From an uncultured Dokdonia sp. (GTDB taxonomy: Bacteria; Bacteroidota; Bacteroidia; Flavobacteriales; Flavobacteriaceae): 64,000 bases of DNA. Positions 1 through 8,639 of this stretch are shown here, piece after piece. The first letter of the stretch is position 1. Each line of letters starts with the position of its first letter. Both the position numbers and the translations under genes were made by a program. The notes beneath the pieces were generated by a model. The model searched no databases, was not told the DNA's origin, and was given only the letters and a program-made list of their open reading frames with translations. The stretch is taken from assembly GCF_947492535.1 (NCBI RefSeq), contig NZ_CANLNH010000006.1, forward strand, positions 225,636 to 289,635, in the 5' to 3' direction.

Positions 1-548
1 AATAAGTCAGGCATGTTGATAGGAGAAGGATATGCAATAGTTCCGTCTGCAAGTACCATCTCACATTCAAGTACAGAATCACATGTCATTCCGTATTTTC
101 GAATAGAAAGGCCCCAACCACCACCTTGTGTGAGTCCGCCTACATTTACAGATTGACACCCGCCTCCAGGTATTATCTGACCTCGTTTTTCCAACTCTTC
201 ATATACTTTTCCTAATTGTTTGCCAACTGGAATCCAAGCATGATCACGATCTAGATATTCAATGGTATCCATTTCTGACAAATCAATAATAACCACCCCA
301 TTTCCAGAACTCATCCCTTCATGTTGATGTCCTCCAGATCGCACTCTAAACGGCACTTTAGTATTACGACAAAAATGAATACAAAACTGTACATGACTTG
401 CAGTACGGCAATAGGCAATACTCGTAGGCATATGGCCAAATCGAGTATTAGAAATTACACGTGCATACTGATACAATGGATTTCCTATTGAAATAATTTT
501 AAGATCATTTGGAGCTGTATTTACAAAATCTTCTATGTGATTTTTCAT
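1..548 (-). CDS. FAD-linked oxidase, BBE-like (N-terminal part, cut by window edge)
   Basis: The first 182 codons of a gene that runs off the left edge; ATG is at 546-548. The product is an FAD-dependent oxidase of the PCMH/berberine-bridge type. The flavin-binding core is visible: RSGGHQHEG, whose His is the usual 8-alpha-histidyl flavin attachment site, and further on GGGCQSVNVGGLTQGGGWG, whose Cys sits where bicovalent family members attach FAD a second time. There is no signal peptide, so it is probably cytoplasmic. The substrate cannot be told because the substrate and BBE C-terminal domains are missing. It is transcribed away from pldA, with a palindrome at 657-672 between them. Confidence 0.85.
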   Translation of the reverse strand, partial: MKNHIEDFVNTAPNDLKIISIGNPLYQYARVISNTRFGHMPTSIAYCRTASHVQFCIHFCRNTKVPFRVRSGGHQHEGMSSGNGVVIIDLSEMDTIEYLDRDHAWIPVGKQLGKVYEELEKRGQIIPGGGCQSVNVGGLTQGGGWGLSIRKYGMTCDSVLECEMVLADGTIAYPSPINMPDL

Positions 549-656
549 AAGGTACTTTTGAAATGGTTAATACTTCTGTAAGATATAAAATGTAATTATT
601 TCTTAAACAGAATCTTATACAAAAACTATAATGTCAAATTCTTTTTTAAAAGTTTC

Positions 657-672
657 CGCTTTCGCGAAAGCG
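657..672. repeat. 16-bp palindrome CGCTTTCGCGAAAGCG
   Basis: Perfect copy of the recurrent palindrome of this window. It lies between divergent genes, about 20 bp upstream of the putative -7 box of pldA, so it occupies that promoter's -33 region. Confidence 0.9.
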
Positions 673-691
673 TATACAACAGATATACCTT

Positions 692-699
692 TATTTTTG
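692..699 (+). promoter_or_regulatory. Putative Bacteroidota -7 box (TATTTTTG) for pldA
   Basis: Exact match to the TAnnTTTG -7 consensus, ending 26 bp before the pldA ATG. No clear TTG at -33; the 16-bp palindrome is at that place instead. Confidence 0.4.
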
Positions 700-725
700 C
701 AGCTAATTATAGTTAAAGACCATCC

Positions 726-1616
726 ATGAGAATTGTTAGCTTTTTACTTTTATGCTGTATTACTTCGTTTAGTAGTATTGGACAATCGTTATTTCAAAAT
801 AACGGAGGTACACTATCTGAACGCTGGTTGATTCATAATGATAGTACAAAACTGTTTAAAATTATTCCTTACAAACCTGTATATATCTTATTTGCAAATT
901 ATACAACAGCAATTAATAACCTTCCTGTAAGTGATAATCCTTTAAACTCAGTAACGACAGCTACAAAATTTTCAAATACAGAACTTAAATTTCAGTTGAG
1001 TTTTAAATCTAGAGCCGTCAAAAATCTATTTGGAGATAAGATAGGAGGAGACCTATGGATAGGCTATACACAATCATCACGATGGCAATTATATAGCGCA
1101 AATATTTCTAGACCTTTTAGAGAAACAAACTATGAACCTGAACTTATGCTTATTTTTCATACTCCGTATAAATTATTTGGTTTTGAAGGCGTATTAAGTG
1201 GTATAGGTATTAACCATGAAAGTAACGGAAGATCAAATCCCTTTTCTAGAAGTTGGAATCGAGTGATATTACAATTTGGATGGGAACGCCCTTCTTGGAG
1301 TATTATAGTAAGACCTTGGTGGCGTTTACCAGAAGACCCTATTGAAGATAATAATCCCGGTATAGAAGATTATGTTGGGCGTGCAGAATTACTTAGTATG
1401 TTTTCAAAAGGCAGACATACTATGAGGCTTCTAGCAAAACATTCATTACGTACTGGAAATAGGAATAGAGGCAGTGTGAGACTTGATTATGCCTTTCAAT
1501 TATTAGATAACTTACAATTACAAGCCCAAGTATTTCATGGGTATGGAGAAAATTTAATAGATTTTAATCATAAACAAACTACGTTTGGTTTGGGTATTTC
1601 ATTATTACATTGGTAG
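726..1616 (+). CDS. pldA: Outer membrane phospholipase A (PldA, OMPLA)
   Basis: An outer membrane beta-barrel acyl hydrolase that removes acyl chains from phospholipids mislocalised to the outer leaflet. The 296-residue protein starts with a signal peptide (ending near SSIGQ). It carries the OMPLA active-site motif NHESNGR, with His164 and Ser166 as catalytic pair, and Asn178 in SWNR as the third residue of the His-Ser-Asn triad. Alternating amphipathic strands and a C-terminal aromatic residue (LLHW) fit a 12-stranded barrel; length is normal for the family. It is a single gene followed by a hairpin terminator. Confidence 0.93.
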   Translation: MRIVSFLLLCCITSFSSIGQSLFQNNGGTLSERWLIHNDSTKLFKIIPYKPVYILFANYTTAINNLPVSDNPLNSVTTATKFSNTELKFQLSFKSRAVKNLFGDKIGGDLWIGYTQSSRWQLYSANISRPFRETNYEPELMLIFHTPYKLFGFEGVLSGIGINHESNGRSNPFSRSWNRVILQFGWERPSWSIIVRPWWRLPEDPIEDNNPGIEDYVGRAELLSMFSKGRHTMRLLAKHSLRTGNRNRGSVRLDYAFQLLDNLQLQAQVFHGYGENLIDFNHKQTTFGLGISLLHW

Positions 1617-1725
1617 TAAACTTGATACGATATCTAAATTAAAAGGATTATATGTGTTTTTGACCTATCCTTTCATTTTGATTCATATTCTGATTAGTAA
1701 CTAAATAAGACATCAAATGGGGGTA

Positions 1726-1757
1726 AGCAAAGCCTATACATAGGCTTTGCTTTTTTT
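1726..1757 (+). terminator. Rho-independent terminator of pldA
   Basis: An 11-bp perfect stem (AGCAAAGCCTA / TAGGCTTTGCT) with a 4-nt loop followed by a T-run. Confidence 0.85.
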
Positions 1758-1829
1758 CTTTAAAAAGTAAAATCTGGCTAAAGCAATATACTTTAACCAG
1801 ATTTAATAATTGCTATAAAATGGTACTCA

Positions 1830-2186
1830 TCATGATATAGCGGTTTCTGGTTTATGCAAACTCACGACAATAAGTACAGCAGCCCCATTAATTAAATAAT
1901 AGTACATATCTATTCCTTCAAACGATAAAACGAAAGGAGCTAGAAGAAATACCACAGCCACCGCAAAATCTACAATTAAGTGCATCTTATACGATACAAC
2001 TTTAAATGCACCTAAATGGTGGTCTGTTAATAAGGTTAAAACAAATGCTGCAATTCCAGTTGCTACAGAAAGTTGAAGGGCTAAAGGATTAGAACTCCCC
2101 AAACCTAATAAGAAAGGGAGTGCTATTAGTGCAATAGCCACAGGATAATCTAAAAATGCGTGTATTCTTTTTGTTACTAATTTCAT
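1830..2186 (-). CDS. Small four-helix membrane protein, SPW-repeat-like
   Basis: A 118-residue inner membrane protein with four hydrophobic segments. It looks like two related halves: HAFLDYPVAIALIALPFLLG and HLIVDFAVAVVFLLAPFVLS both have His-x3-Asp followed by a Pro-containing helix. This arrangement resembles the SPW-repeat family, but the SPW tripeptide itself is not conserved, so the family call is tentative. The gene is divergent from the winged-helix regulator at 2405 and shares its 218-bp upstream region. Function unknown. Confidence 0.75.
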   Translation of the reverse strand: MKLVTKRIHAFLDYPVAIALIALPFLLGLGSSNPLALQLSVATGIAAFVLTLLTDHHLGAFKVVSYKMHLIVDFAVAVVFLLAPFVLSFEGIDMYYYLINGAAVLIVVSLHKPETAIS

Positions 2187-2309
2187 GTCTTTTTGTGTTT
2201 TTATTAATAATTAAACTTGAGTACTTTAATAATACACTGCAAAGATGCAAGCATTGCTACAGCATGTTGCTACAAGAAAATCCTTAAAAATTGTACTTTT
2301 TTAAAACAA

Positions 2310-2364
2310 GTGATTTTTCAAGCATAAAAAAGTGTCAAAAAAGTGTAAAAGAAGTGTCAATCAC
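2310..2364. promoter_or_regulatory. Array of 11-bp phased direct repeats (candidate OmpR-type operator)
   Basis: Three contiguous 11-bp units, 2332-2342, 2343-2353 and 2354-2364, each begin GTGTMAA. A degenerate unit (GTGATTTTTCA) at 2310 is in the same 11-bp phase. The array lies just upstream of the winged-helix regulator and matches an array upstream of the YceI gene (3962-4005). Direct repeats with 11-bp period are the usual binding pattern of OmpR/PhoB-type winged-helix proteins, so autoregulation is inferred. Confidence 0.7.
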
Positions 2365-2404
2365 TACAAAAAGTCAAGAATTTACAGGTTATTTGCAGCT
2401 AGAT

Positions 2405-3295
2405 ATGAGAAGAAGAAAATATGGCTATCTTGGAGCTGCTGCAATTGTATTCATTTGCATGCTCTGGCTTTTTTTTATCCCAGATCATAAGGAGATACAT
2501 TTTTCAGAGAGAGTAAAAATCTCTTTGCGCGATGTTGGTAACCAATTACTACTCGAACATCAAGATAGTACCTCTTTAGTATTACCTGTAATCGAGATAG
2601 ATAGATTAAATTATGAAGTGTCATTTGAGCGCCCTTTATCTATCACTCCAAATACGATTGTTACCATTGTAAAAGAAGCATTTAAAAGGGCAGAACTTCC
2701 TGGGCAATACCTCGTCGAAGTGATTCAATGTAAAGATCAAGAAGTTGCCTATAGTTATAGTATTTTAAATGATGTAGAAAGAGATATTGTTCCTTGTGCT
2801 AGTAGGGTTTTACCAGAAAATTGTTTTACAATCAAAACACAATTTATAGAAAATCCACCGCCTGTTTTAAGTAGAGATATGCTTTTAGTATTGTTGTTTA
2901 CACTCTTTAGTATACTTATGATTCTTGCGTATTGGGATCGTTTATTTATACGCTTTCGCGAAAGCGTACCCAGCAACACCTACAATACGAGTACTACACA
3001 TACAGCTATTGGAATTTTTAAGTTTTACCCAGAACAAAATAAATTGGTAAAAGAGGCTATAGAAATTGGACTTTCAAAGAAAGAATGTGAGTTGTTAGCC
3101 ATTTTTGTATCACAGCCCAATCAAGTGATTAAACGAGACGAACTTACCAAGAGAGTTTGGGAGGATAATGGAGTGATTGTAGGAAGAAGCTTAGATACCT
3201 ATATCTCAAAACTCCGAAAAAAGCTTAAAGACGATACCTCTATAAAAATTACCAATCTACATGGAGTAGGGTATAAGCTGGAGGTGAATCAATAA
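2405..3295 (+). CDS. Membrane-anchored winged-helix (OmpR/PhoB-type) transcription regulator
   Basis: A 296-residue one-component regulator. A first membrane helix lies at about residues 8-23, then a periplasmic domain with Cys residues, a second helix at about 159-177 (MLLVLLFTLFSILMILAYW) and a cytoplasmic C-terminal Trans_Reg_C winged helix at about 200-294, including SLDTYISKLRKKL and the closing GVGYKL hairpin. There is no receiver domain. A longer reading from TTG at 2291 is possible, but it would run through the operator-like repeats, so ATG 2405 is preferred. The 16-bp palindrome at 2951-2966 encodes RFRES in the linker between helix 2 and the DNA-binding domain. Likely targets are itself and the YceI gene, which share the 11-bp repeat array. 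Confidence 0.85.
   Translation: MRRRKYGYLGAAAIVFICMLWLFFIPDHKEIHFSERVKISLRDVGNQLLLEHQDSTSLVLPVIEIDRLNYEVSFERPLSITPNTIVTIVKEAFKRAELPGQYLVEVIQCKDQEVAYSYSILNDVERDIVPCASRVLPENCFTIKTQFIENPPPVLSRDMLLVLLFTLFSILMILAYWDRLFIRFRESVPSNTYNTSTTHTAIGIFKFYPEQNKLVKEAIEIGLSKKECELLAIFVSQPNQVIKRDELTKRVWEDNGVIVGRSLDTYISKLRKKLKDDTSIKITNLHGVGYKLEVNQ
2951..2966. repeat. 16-bp palindrome inside a coding region
   Basis: Perfect copy read as CGC TTT CGC GAA AGC, giving RFRES, in the linker between membrane helix and winged helix of the regulator. Confidence 0.9.
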
Positions 3296-3336
3296 TGATT
3301 TCTTTCTTTAATGTTAATAATCAAAGAAAGAAATCA
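3296..3336. terminator. Inverted repeat between convergent genes, probable bidirectional terminator
   Basis: A 14-bp perfect inverted repeat (TGATTTCTTTCTTT / AAAGAAAGAAATCA) around a 13-nt loop separates the converging regulator and YceI genes. It has no strong T-run, so termination is inferred from position. Confidence 0.6.
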
Positions 3337-3349
3337 TCAAATACATCTT

Positions 3350-3916
3350 TTAAAAATATAACTCGGCTTTAAATTCAATAGCATCAGAGATTGCCTTATC
3401 CTTTGCTTTGTTATTATAGGTAATTCCCCATCGTGTACGATCAATTTTAAAATGTGCTTTCATCGTATTTTTAATTCCGTCGATATCTGCATAAAATTTG
3501 ATATTTTGTGTGATCCCTTTAATGGTGAGATCTGCATATATTTCATGAGTATTGGTATTCGAAAAATATTCAATAGAAGTAATGATAAGTTTGGCTTCAG
3601 GAAACTTGTAGACATCAAAAAAGTCGGGATCTTTTAAATGTTCAATAGGTCCTTCATGATTACTATTAGGTACATTATCTATTGATTGCATATCTATGAC
3701 AAAAGAACCTCCTGTGACTAGATCACCATTTGTAGCGAGTTCACCTCGTTTAAAATAGACCACACCATTGTGTTCACTTATATTAAAGGTATAAGAGCCT
3801 TTCCAGTGCAAGACACTTTTTTGAAGATCTAAGGCATGGGTAGTAGGATTGTAGTGTACTTGACTAGTAACTGTAGCACTAGTAAGGATCATAAGAATAC
3901 TAAATAATTTTTGCAT
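3350..3916 (-). CDS. YceI-family secreted lipocalin-like protein
   Basis: A 188-residue protein with an N-terminal signal peptide (cleavage near VTSQ) and a YceI domain over the rest: FNISEHNGVVYFKRGEL at the start, the central HLKDPDFFDVYKFPEA motif and LTIKGITQNIKF before the last strands. YceI proteins are periplasmic beta-barrels that bind isoprenoid or polar lipids in known members; this one's ligand is unknown. Four 11-bp phased repeats 46-90 bp upstream match those before the membrane-anchored regulator, suggesting direct control by it. A second YceI-like gene is at 57741. Confidence 0.9.
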   Translation of the reverse strand: MQKLFSILMILTSATVTSQVHYNPTTHALDLQKSVLHWKGSYTFNISEHNGVVYFKRGELATNGDLVTGGSFVIDMQSIDNVPNSNHEGPIEHLKDPDFFDVYKFPEAKLIITSIEYFSNTNTHEIYADLTIKGITQNIKFYADIDGIKNTMKAHFKIDRTRWGITYNNKAKDKAISDAIEFKAELYF

Positions 3917-3961
3917 AATGATTTGATTTTGAAGTAAAACTAAATCGAGAGCCTTACAAAA

Positions 3962-4005
3962 ATGTCAAAATGATGCAAAAGAAGTGTCAATAAGATGTAA
4001 AAGTT
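3962..4005. promoter_or_regulatory. Four contiguous 11-bp direct repeats upstream of the YceI gene
   Basis: Units ATGTCAAAATG, ATGCAAAAGAA, GTGTCAATAAG and ATGTAAAAGTT follow without gaps, consensus RTGYMAAAnnn. The same motif and phase occur at 2332-2364. On the minus strand a promoter-like TTG...TAGTTTTA pair lies between the array and the YceI start, so the array is placed like an activator site. Confidence 0.7.
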
Positions 4006-4200
4006 TACCCATAAAAGCAAAAATTGTGAAAATACATCGGGAATACTGTACAATACTTAAATTCCAAACAAACCTAAAACCCTTTTAAATACTGTAAAAC
4101 AATACGTTATAAAAAAATAAACTGTCCAGTATTATAATCCTTTACCTCTAGCATTTGATTGATAAATACCTTTAAGCCATAACCATAAAATATAATTCTT

Positions 4201-4521
4201 ATGAAAAATTTAATTGTTTTATTGGTGGTATTTATAAGTATGAATTCTTTTCATACAAATCCATCTATCGAAAATTGTTCAGATGCAGAAATTGAGGCTA
4301 TTATCATTGAGAAATTTGAATCTTTAGAAAAGTTTGCCTTAGATGAAAAATCAAAAGAAGAACTTAATGTGATTAAAGAAATGATCCTCAATTCTGAGTA
4401 TCGTTTTGCTGATTGTTTTTATGAGTGTTGGAATGAATTTGTAGCGTGTACTAACAATTCGTTACCAATTCATCAGTGTATGTCAGCATTTAGACAATGT
4501 CGTAGTGAATGCCCGATCTAA
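4201..4521 (+). CDS. Small secreted Cys-rich protein of unknown function
   Basis: A 106-residue protein with a signal peptide (cleavage near SMNSFHT). The C-terminal third holds six Cys in a mirror-symmetric pattern, C-x3-C-x6-C-x9-C-x6-C-x3-C, which would suit an antiparallel helical hairpin closed by disulfides. The middle is acidic and helical. I do not recognise the family. It stands alone, 284 bp downstream of the divergent YceI gene, and the 11-bp repeat array lies about 195 bp upstream of it. Confidence 0.7.
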   Translation: MKNLIVLLVVFISMNSFHTNPSIENCSDAEIEAIIIEKFESLEKFALDEKSKEELNVIKEMILNSEYRFADCFYECWNEFVACTNNSLPIHQCMSAFRQCRSECPI

Positions 4522-4630
4522 ATACTACATGGTATTTTTAGAGAGATACCTTTTTATTGTTTATATGCATGAGTATGTATACAAAAGCGGTAAAAAGGTA
4601 TCACTATGCTATAAACTATTAGTGAAAAAC

Positions 4631-5860
4631 TTAACAGCCTCCTATACATTCCCATGTATTAGTGGTTGCCATAAAGACATACAAACCTTCGGAAGTAACA
4701 TTGATAACTTGACCCGAAAGAGTAGTTGTAGCAGCTGTAACAAAAATGATAGCGCCATTTTGAGTAGCTGTATAGGTTTTTAATGCCAATTGATCTCCAG
4801 TTAATCTAGGAGGAAGGATACCATCTAGTCTTGTAACTACATCTGGTTGACCTACTACATCTAGAGTTGTTTGTGGATCAGTTGTACCAATACCAACATT
4901 TATTTCACCGTTTCCTATAATTACAGTATTTTGAATAGTTGCTTGAGTATTGGCTCCTAGAGCTACTGCATCTTGAGCAGTAGCAAATGCGTTTTCACCT
5001 ATAGCAATACTCCTATCTTGAGTGACATTAGTAAATGCACCTATTGCTATACTTGATTCACCACCAGATTCTGCTTCATCTCCAAGAGCTAAAGCGCCAT
5101 TACCTGTAGTCATAGCATTATCACCTATACTAACAGACCTTGCAGCTACAGATTGAGCATCAGAACCTATTGCTAATGCAGAATCATCATTTGCTACTGT
5201 ATTTTCTCCTATTGCGATACTATTTCTTGCTGAAGCTTCTGAGTTAAATCCATATGCCACTGCCCGTAAATCACCAGCTTCTGCATTAGAACCAAAAGCA
5301 ACAGATTCTTCACCACTAGCTATACTATTAAAACCTATGGCAACCCCTTCTTTATTATTTCCAGCTGCATTTTGACCTATCGCAATAGCGTTATTTCCAT
5401 CACTTGTAGCGTTATTTCCAAAATGTAAAGCGTTATTTACTTTAATTCTTCCTACCTCAATATCAGAAACTTTAAAAACAAGATCTTCAGCATTTGTAGT
5501 TCCCAAAAAATCTCCATTTACTATTTCATTTCCTCTAAGCAACCAGCCATTATCCTCTGGTGAGATAGATACCCATATAGTACCATTCCAATAATAATAA
5601 CCAACACCGTTCCCGTCAATAACCAAATTATTAATATTGTAAATTAAAAGACCATTAGCATTAGGATTAATACCATCAATAGATGCATTTGTTACATCGT
5701 CTAGCGATACCCGAGGACCTAGAAAACCTCTTGGGTTTAATGGATTTGAAAAGATATCCAATAAACTTGATGGATCTGGATCTGATGTTCCAATACCAAC
5801 TTGTGAAAAAGTTGACTCAGAACATATTCCAAGTATAATTAAAAATAAAATAAATCTCAT
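4631..5860 (-). CDS. Secreted surface protein with YadA-head-like repeats
   Basis: A 409-residue exported protein. After a signal peptide (ending TFSQ) it has VGIGT...DPSSLLDI, the usual opening of Bacteroidota tail-fibre-like surface proteins. From about residue 150 to 310 there are about ten copies of a 14-residue repeat such as NSIAIGENTVANDD and ALAIGSDAQS, the left-handed beta-roll of trimeric autotransporter (YadA) heads. A second VGIGTTDPQTTLDV motif follows and the protein ends in GGC. There is no YadA membrane anchor, so how it is held at the cell surface is unclear. Probably a structural or adhesive surface protein. Confidence 0.8.
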   Translation of the reverse strand: MRFILFLIILGICSESTFSQVGIGTSDPDPSSLLDIFSNPLNPRGFLGPRVSLDDVTNASIDGINPNANGLLIYNINNLVIDGNGVGYYYWNGTIWVSISPEDNGWLLRGNEIVNGDFLGTTNAEDLVFKVSDIEVGRIKVNNALHFGNNATSDGNNAIAIGQNAAGNNKEGVAIGFNSIASGEESVAFGSNAEAGDLRAVAYGFNSEASARNSIAIGENTVANDDSALAIGSDAQSVAARSVSIGDNAMTTGNGALALGDEAESGGESSIAIGAFTNVTQDRSIAIGENAFATAQDAVALGANTQATIQNTVIIGNGEINVGIGTTDPQTTLDVVGQPDVVTRLDGILPPRLTGDQLALKTYTATQNGAIIFVTAATTTLSGQVINVTSEGLYVFMATTNTWECIGGC

Positions 5861-6068
5861 AGGGAAAAATTTATATATAATTTAAAAAGAAACTAAGATA
5901 TAGAATTTCAAAAATACATTAACAAAACAACAATAGGGAAACAGAATAATCGACAAAATACATTATTCATCGTTAAAATGCAATTTTTACTAAAAATCAT
6001 CTTAAATAAAAATTATTAGCATATAAAACCTAATGAAGATACTTAGGAGGTCGAGAGTAAATAAGAGA

Positions 6069-7196
6069 TTACTTTTTTTTCATTCCAAAGAGAAAACTCA
6101 AAACCGTAAACGGATATATGATCCATCTATAAATTCCAACAATCACAATAAAAGAACTCGTCGCAAGTATAAAAAGCTTTACAGGAATACTCCAAGGCTG
6201 TTGTATAACATAATACCCAATAATAATAAGCACGGTTTGGTGTAATATATAAAACGGATAAATAGCTTCATTCAGTTTACTAAGCAACGTACTCGGTTTT
6301 GATAACCAAATCTGCCCGTATCCTAATAATGTACAGATTACACTCCAACTTACCAAAGCACTTACACCATACCAAATACTCCAACGTGTAGCAAGATCCC
6401 AATAAGAACTAGCCATATCATTTGGCATAAAATAATACGCATAAAACACTAGGGTAGAGAGAATCATAAGTAAGAAATTCACTTTCCGGTACTTTTTTAA
6501 TGATTCCCAAACGGTAGGTATTCCTGAAAATAGGATTCCTACAACAAAGAAATATCCATAAAATAACGTAGAAGAAAGGTTTGTAATCACCTTATCATCT
6601 TCTGGATAATAGTGTTTTGATACAATCTTTATAATAATAAGTGGAATAACGAGTGCAAACATCCCAAACCGTTTTGAACAAAAAGCAGTTACTCTATGTG
6701 TAAACATATCTGCATAGCTAGATTTTATAAATAAAATAAGAGGAATACTCAACACAGATATATAAAATAGGTTTTCTATAAACCAAAGATGATTTATATT
6801 TATATCTATATGATCTAGAATATTCTTATAAAAATCGAAATAAGATGTATACGAAGTGATCTTCTCTATATACGTTTGCGGTGGTACAATGACAAATACG
6901 CCAAAAATTAATGGAATCAATAGCCGTGTAGCACGCTCCCTTATAAACTGAATCCAACTACGTTTTGAAAAGGCAAAAACAGTACCTATTCCAGAAATAA
7001 GAAACAATAAAGGAAGTCTAAATTGTTCAAAAAAGACCATCACATCGTCTAGTACTTTACTAGATTCTGAATTCATGATATGAAACCCATCTCCATTAAA
7101 GGGCATACCGATGTGATGTAAAAAAACAAGAAAGATGGAGATCACACGCCACCAATCTAAATCATAACGTCGTTGTGTTTTTTGCATAGTGCTCAT
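6069..7196 (-). CDS. Acyltransferase family 3 (OafA/YrhL-like) membrane protein
   Basis: A 375-residue polytopic inner membrane protein with about ten hydrophobic segments and the acyltransferase-3 opening RRYDLDWWRVISIFLVFLHH, including the conserved His pair and the following Arg near FAFSKRSW. Members transfer acetyl or other acyl groups to sugars or other envelope acceptors; nothing here identifies the acceptor. It is divergent from the AraC-type regulator at 7468, separated by a composite repeat. No partner gene sits beside it. Confidence 0.88.
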   Translation of the reverse strand: MSTMQKTQRRYDLDWWRVISIFLVFLHHIGMPFNGDGFHIMNSESSKVLDDVMVFFEQFRLPLLFLISGIGTVFAFSKRSWIQFIRERATRLLIPLIFGVFVIVPPQTYIEKITSYTSYFDFYKNILDHIDININHLWFIENLFYISVLSIPLILFIKSSYADMFTHRVTAFCSKRFGMFALVIPLIIIKIVSKHYYPEDDKVITNLSSTLFYGYFFVVGILFSGIPTVWESLKKYRKVNFLLMILSTLVFYAYYFMPNDMASSYWDLATRWSIWYGVSALVSWSVICTLLGYGQIWLSKPSTLLSKLNEAIYPFYILHQTVLIIIGYYVIQQPWSIPVKLFILATSSFIVIVGIYRWIIYPFTVLSFLFGMKKK

Positions 7197-7310
7197 TTGA
7201 TTGATAGCGTAAAACTATGCCTTTTTGAAAGGCGTACCTACTAATTACAGGCGAATGGCGTTAGAATGTCGGGTTGTTGATAGCGCTTTTATAGCACTCT
7301 TAATCTTGTT

Positions 7311-7396
7311 GTATACGCTTTCGCGAAATCGAGCTTGCGAGGCCTATCGGTAGCCTGATTCAAGACTCTATTCGAGAGCGAAGCGATAAAGTGTAT
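7311..7396. repeat. Composite intergenic repeat element (degenerate 16-bp palindrome plus tail)
   Basis: Starts with TATACGCTTTCGCGAAATCG, a damaged 16-bp palindrome (7316-7331). It contains AGGCCTATCGGTAGCCT at 7340-7356, resembling the second palindrome family, and ends in GAGAGCGAAGCGATAAAGTG. The same tail ends the elements at 23668, 50961 and 54328. Confidence 0.65.
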
Positions 7397-7440
7397 AAAT
7401 TGACAATTTTAAGAATGATAAAAACTGAACTAACAATGAT

Positions 7441-7448
7441 TATATTTG
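7441..7448 (+). promoter_or_regulatory. Putative -7 box TATATTTG for the AraC-type gene
   Basis: Exact TAnnTTTG match 20 bp upstream of the TTG start at 7468. A second match (TACATTTG, 7463-7470) overlaps the start codon and is less likely. Confidence 0.35.
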
Positions 7449-7467
7449 TAATACTAACGCCTTACAT

Positions 7468-8526
7468 TTGGAATTCAGCAAAAACGTATTGTTCTTTTTT
7501 AGTGCCTTAGGGGCTTTCAATGGACTTTTTCTAAGTTTCTACTTTGGATTTTTAATAAAAAATAGGAGTAGGGCTACCTATTTTCTTGCCGCATTATTAT
7601 TTGTAATTAGTGTACGTGTTACTAAGTCTGTTTTCTTAACTTTTTATCCAGGGACTTCTTCTGTATTTGTAAGTGTAGGACTTGCTGCCTGCTTCTTAAT
7701 TGGTCCCTTTTTATATCTCTATACCAAAATTGCAATACACCCGCAGAAGGTGAAACAATGGAATTGGCTATTTCACATTATCCCTGTACTCATTTTTATG
7801 ACGATTATTAGTAGTATATATCCTTATAGCGAATATAAACATCTCTGGTGGCGTAGACCTCCTAGAATATTTGGAGTGATCTTATGCACACAATGGACCC
7901 TTTACACCGGGGCAGCGATTTATCAAGCTAGAGACGCTTTTAAAACTCTTTTTAATAAACATAAAAAGATTACCACCCTAGATTTCTGGATTATAAATAT
8001 CGTTATTGGTGGATTTATTATTTGGTTAGCCTACAATACAACAAGCTATACATCCTATATCGTTGGTGCGCTATCTTTTTCTTTTACATTTTACATCACC
8101 CTAGTTATCTGGATTATAAAACGTAGAAAAAGTACCCTTACTTTTTTAACACCCACGGTAAAATATGCTAATAAAAAAATTGATGATGACAAAGCATCTT
8201 CTATGGCTGAGCAACTAGATGTATTATTCCAACAACAAGAGATTCATCGAAATCCTAATTTAAAACTCTCTGATGTTGCGACCCAATTAGCCGTAACACC
8301 TCACGAACTCTCACAATATCTAAATGACAATGTGGGATTGAGTTTCTCAAATTATATTAATACACATCGTGTCAAAACAGCCACGCAGTTAATTCAAACG
8401 AATACGTTATTAACGCTCGAAGCTATAGGAAACGAATGTGGTTTTAAATCGAATTCATCTTTCTACACAGCATTCAAAAAAAACCAAGGAATGACGCCTT
8501 CTCAATTTAAAAAATCCCTTTCATAA
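7468..8526 (+). CDS. AraC-family regulator with seven-helix membrane N-terminus
   Basis: A 352-residue protein. Residues 1 to about 220 form about seven hydrophobic helices; residues about 245-350 are an AraC-type double helix-turn-helix, with LKLSDVATQLAVTPHELSQY as the first HTH and EAIGNECGFKSNSSFYTAFK plus GMTPSQFK as the second. Membrane-sensor AraC proteins of this layout are common in Bacteroidota. The start is TTG at 7468: the frame has no ATG upstream before a stop and the next ATG would remove the first helices. Its divergent neighbour is the acyltransferase; downstream lie the NTF2-like and hydrolase genes, possible targets. Confidence 0.85.
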   Translation: MEFSKNVLFFFSALGAFNGLFLSFYFGFLIKNRSRATYFLAALLFVISVRVTKSVFLTFYPGTSSVFVSVGLAACFLIGPFLYLYTKIAIHPQKVKQWNWLFHIIPVLIFMTIISSIYPYSEYKHLWWRRPPRIFGVILCTQWTLYTGAAIYQARDAFKTLFNKHKKITTLDFWIINIVIGGFIIWLAYNTTSYTSYIVGALSFSFTFYITLVIWIIKRRKSTLTFLTPTVKYANKKIDDDKASSMAEQLDVLFQQQEIHRNPNLKLSDVATQLAVTPHELSQYLNDNVGLSFSNYINTHRVKTATQLIQTNTLLTLEAIGNECGFKSNSSFYTAFKKNQGMTPSQFKKSLS

Positions 8527-8639
8527 GGTGTTTTTTTCTACAGAATTATAAATTCACAGATTATCATAGCATTTATACACTTGATTTTTAAAGGTTTCTT
8601 ATAGATTCGTAGTTGAATCAATCTTTAAAAAAACGATCA

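Noticed and set aside
2291..2404. TTG-initiated N-terminal extension of the winged-helix regulator
   Set aside because: It would be translated from the 11-bp operator repeats and gives an unlikely hydrophilic lead before the membrane helix.
4505..4783. Plus-strand open frame overlapping the end of the YadA-like gene
   Set aside because: Antisense to a clear repeat protein; no independent coding signal.
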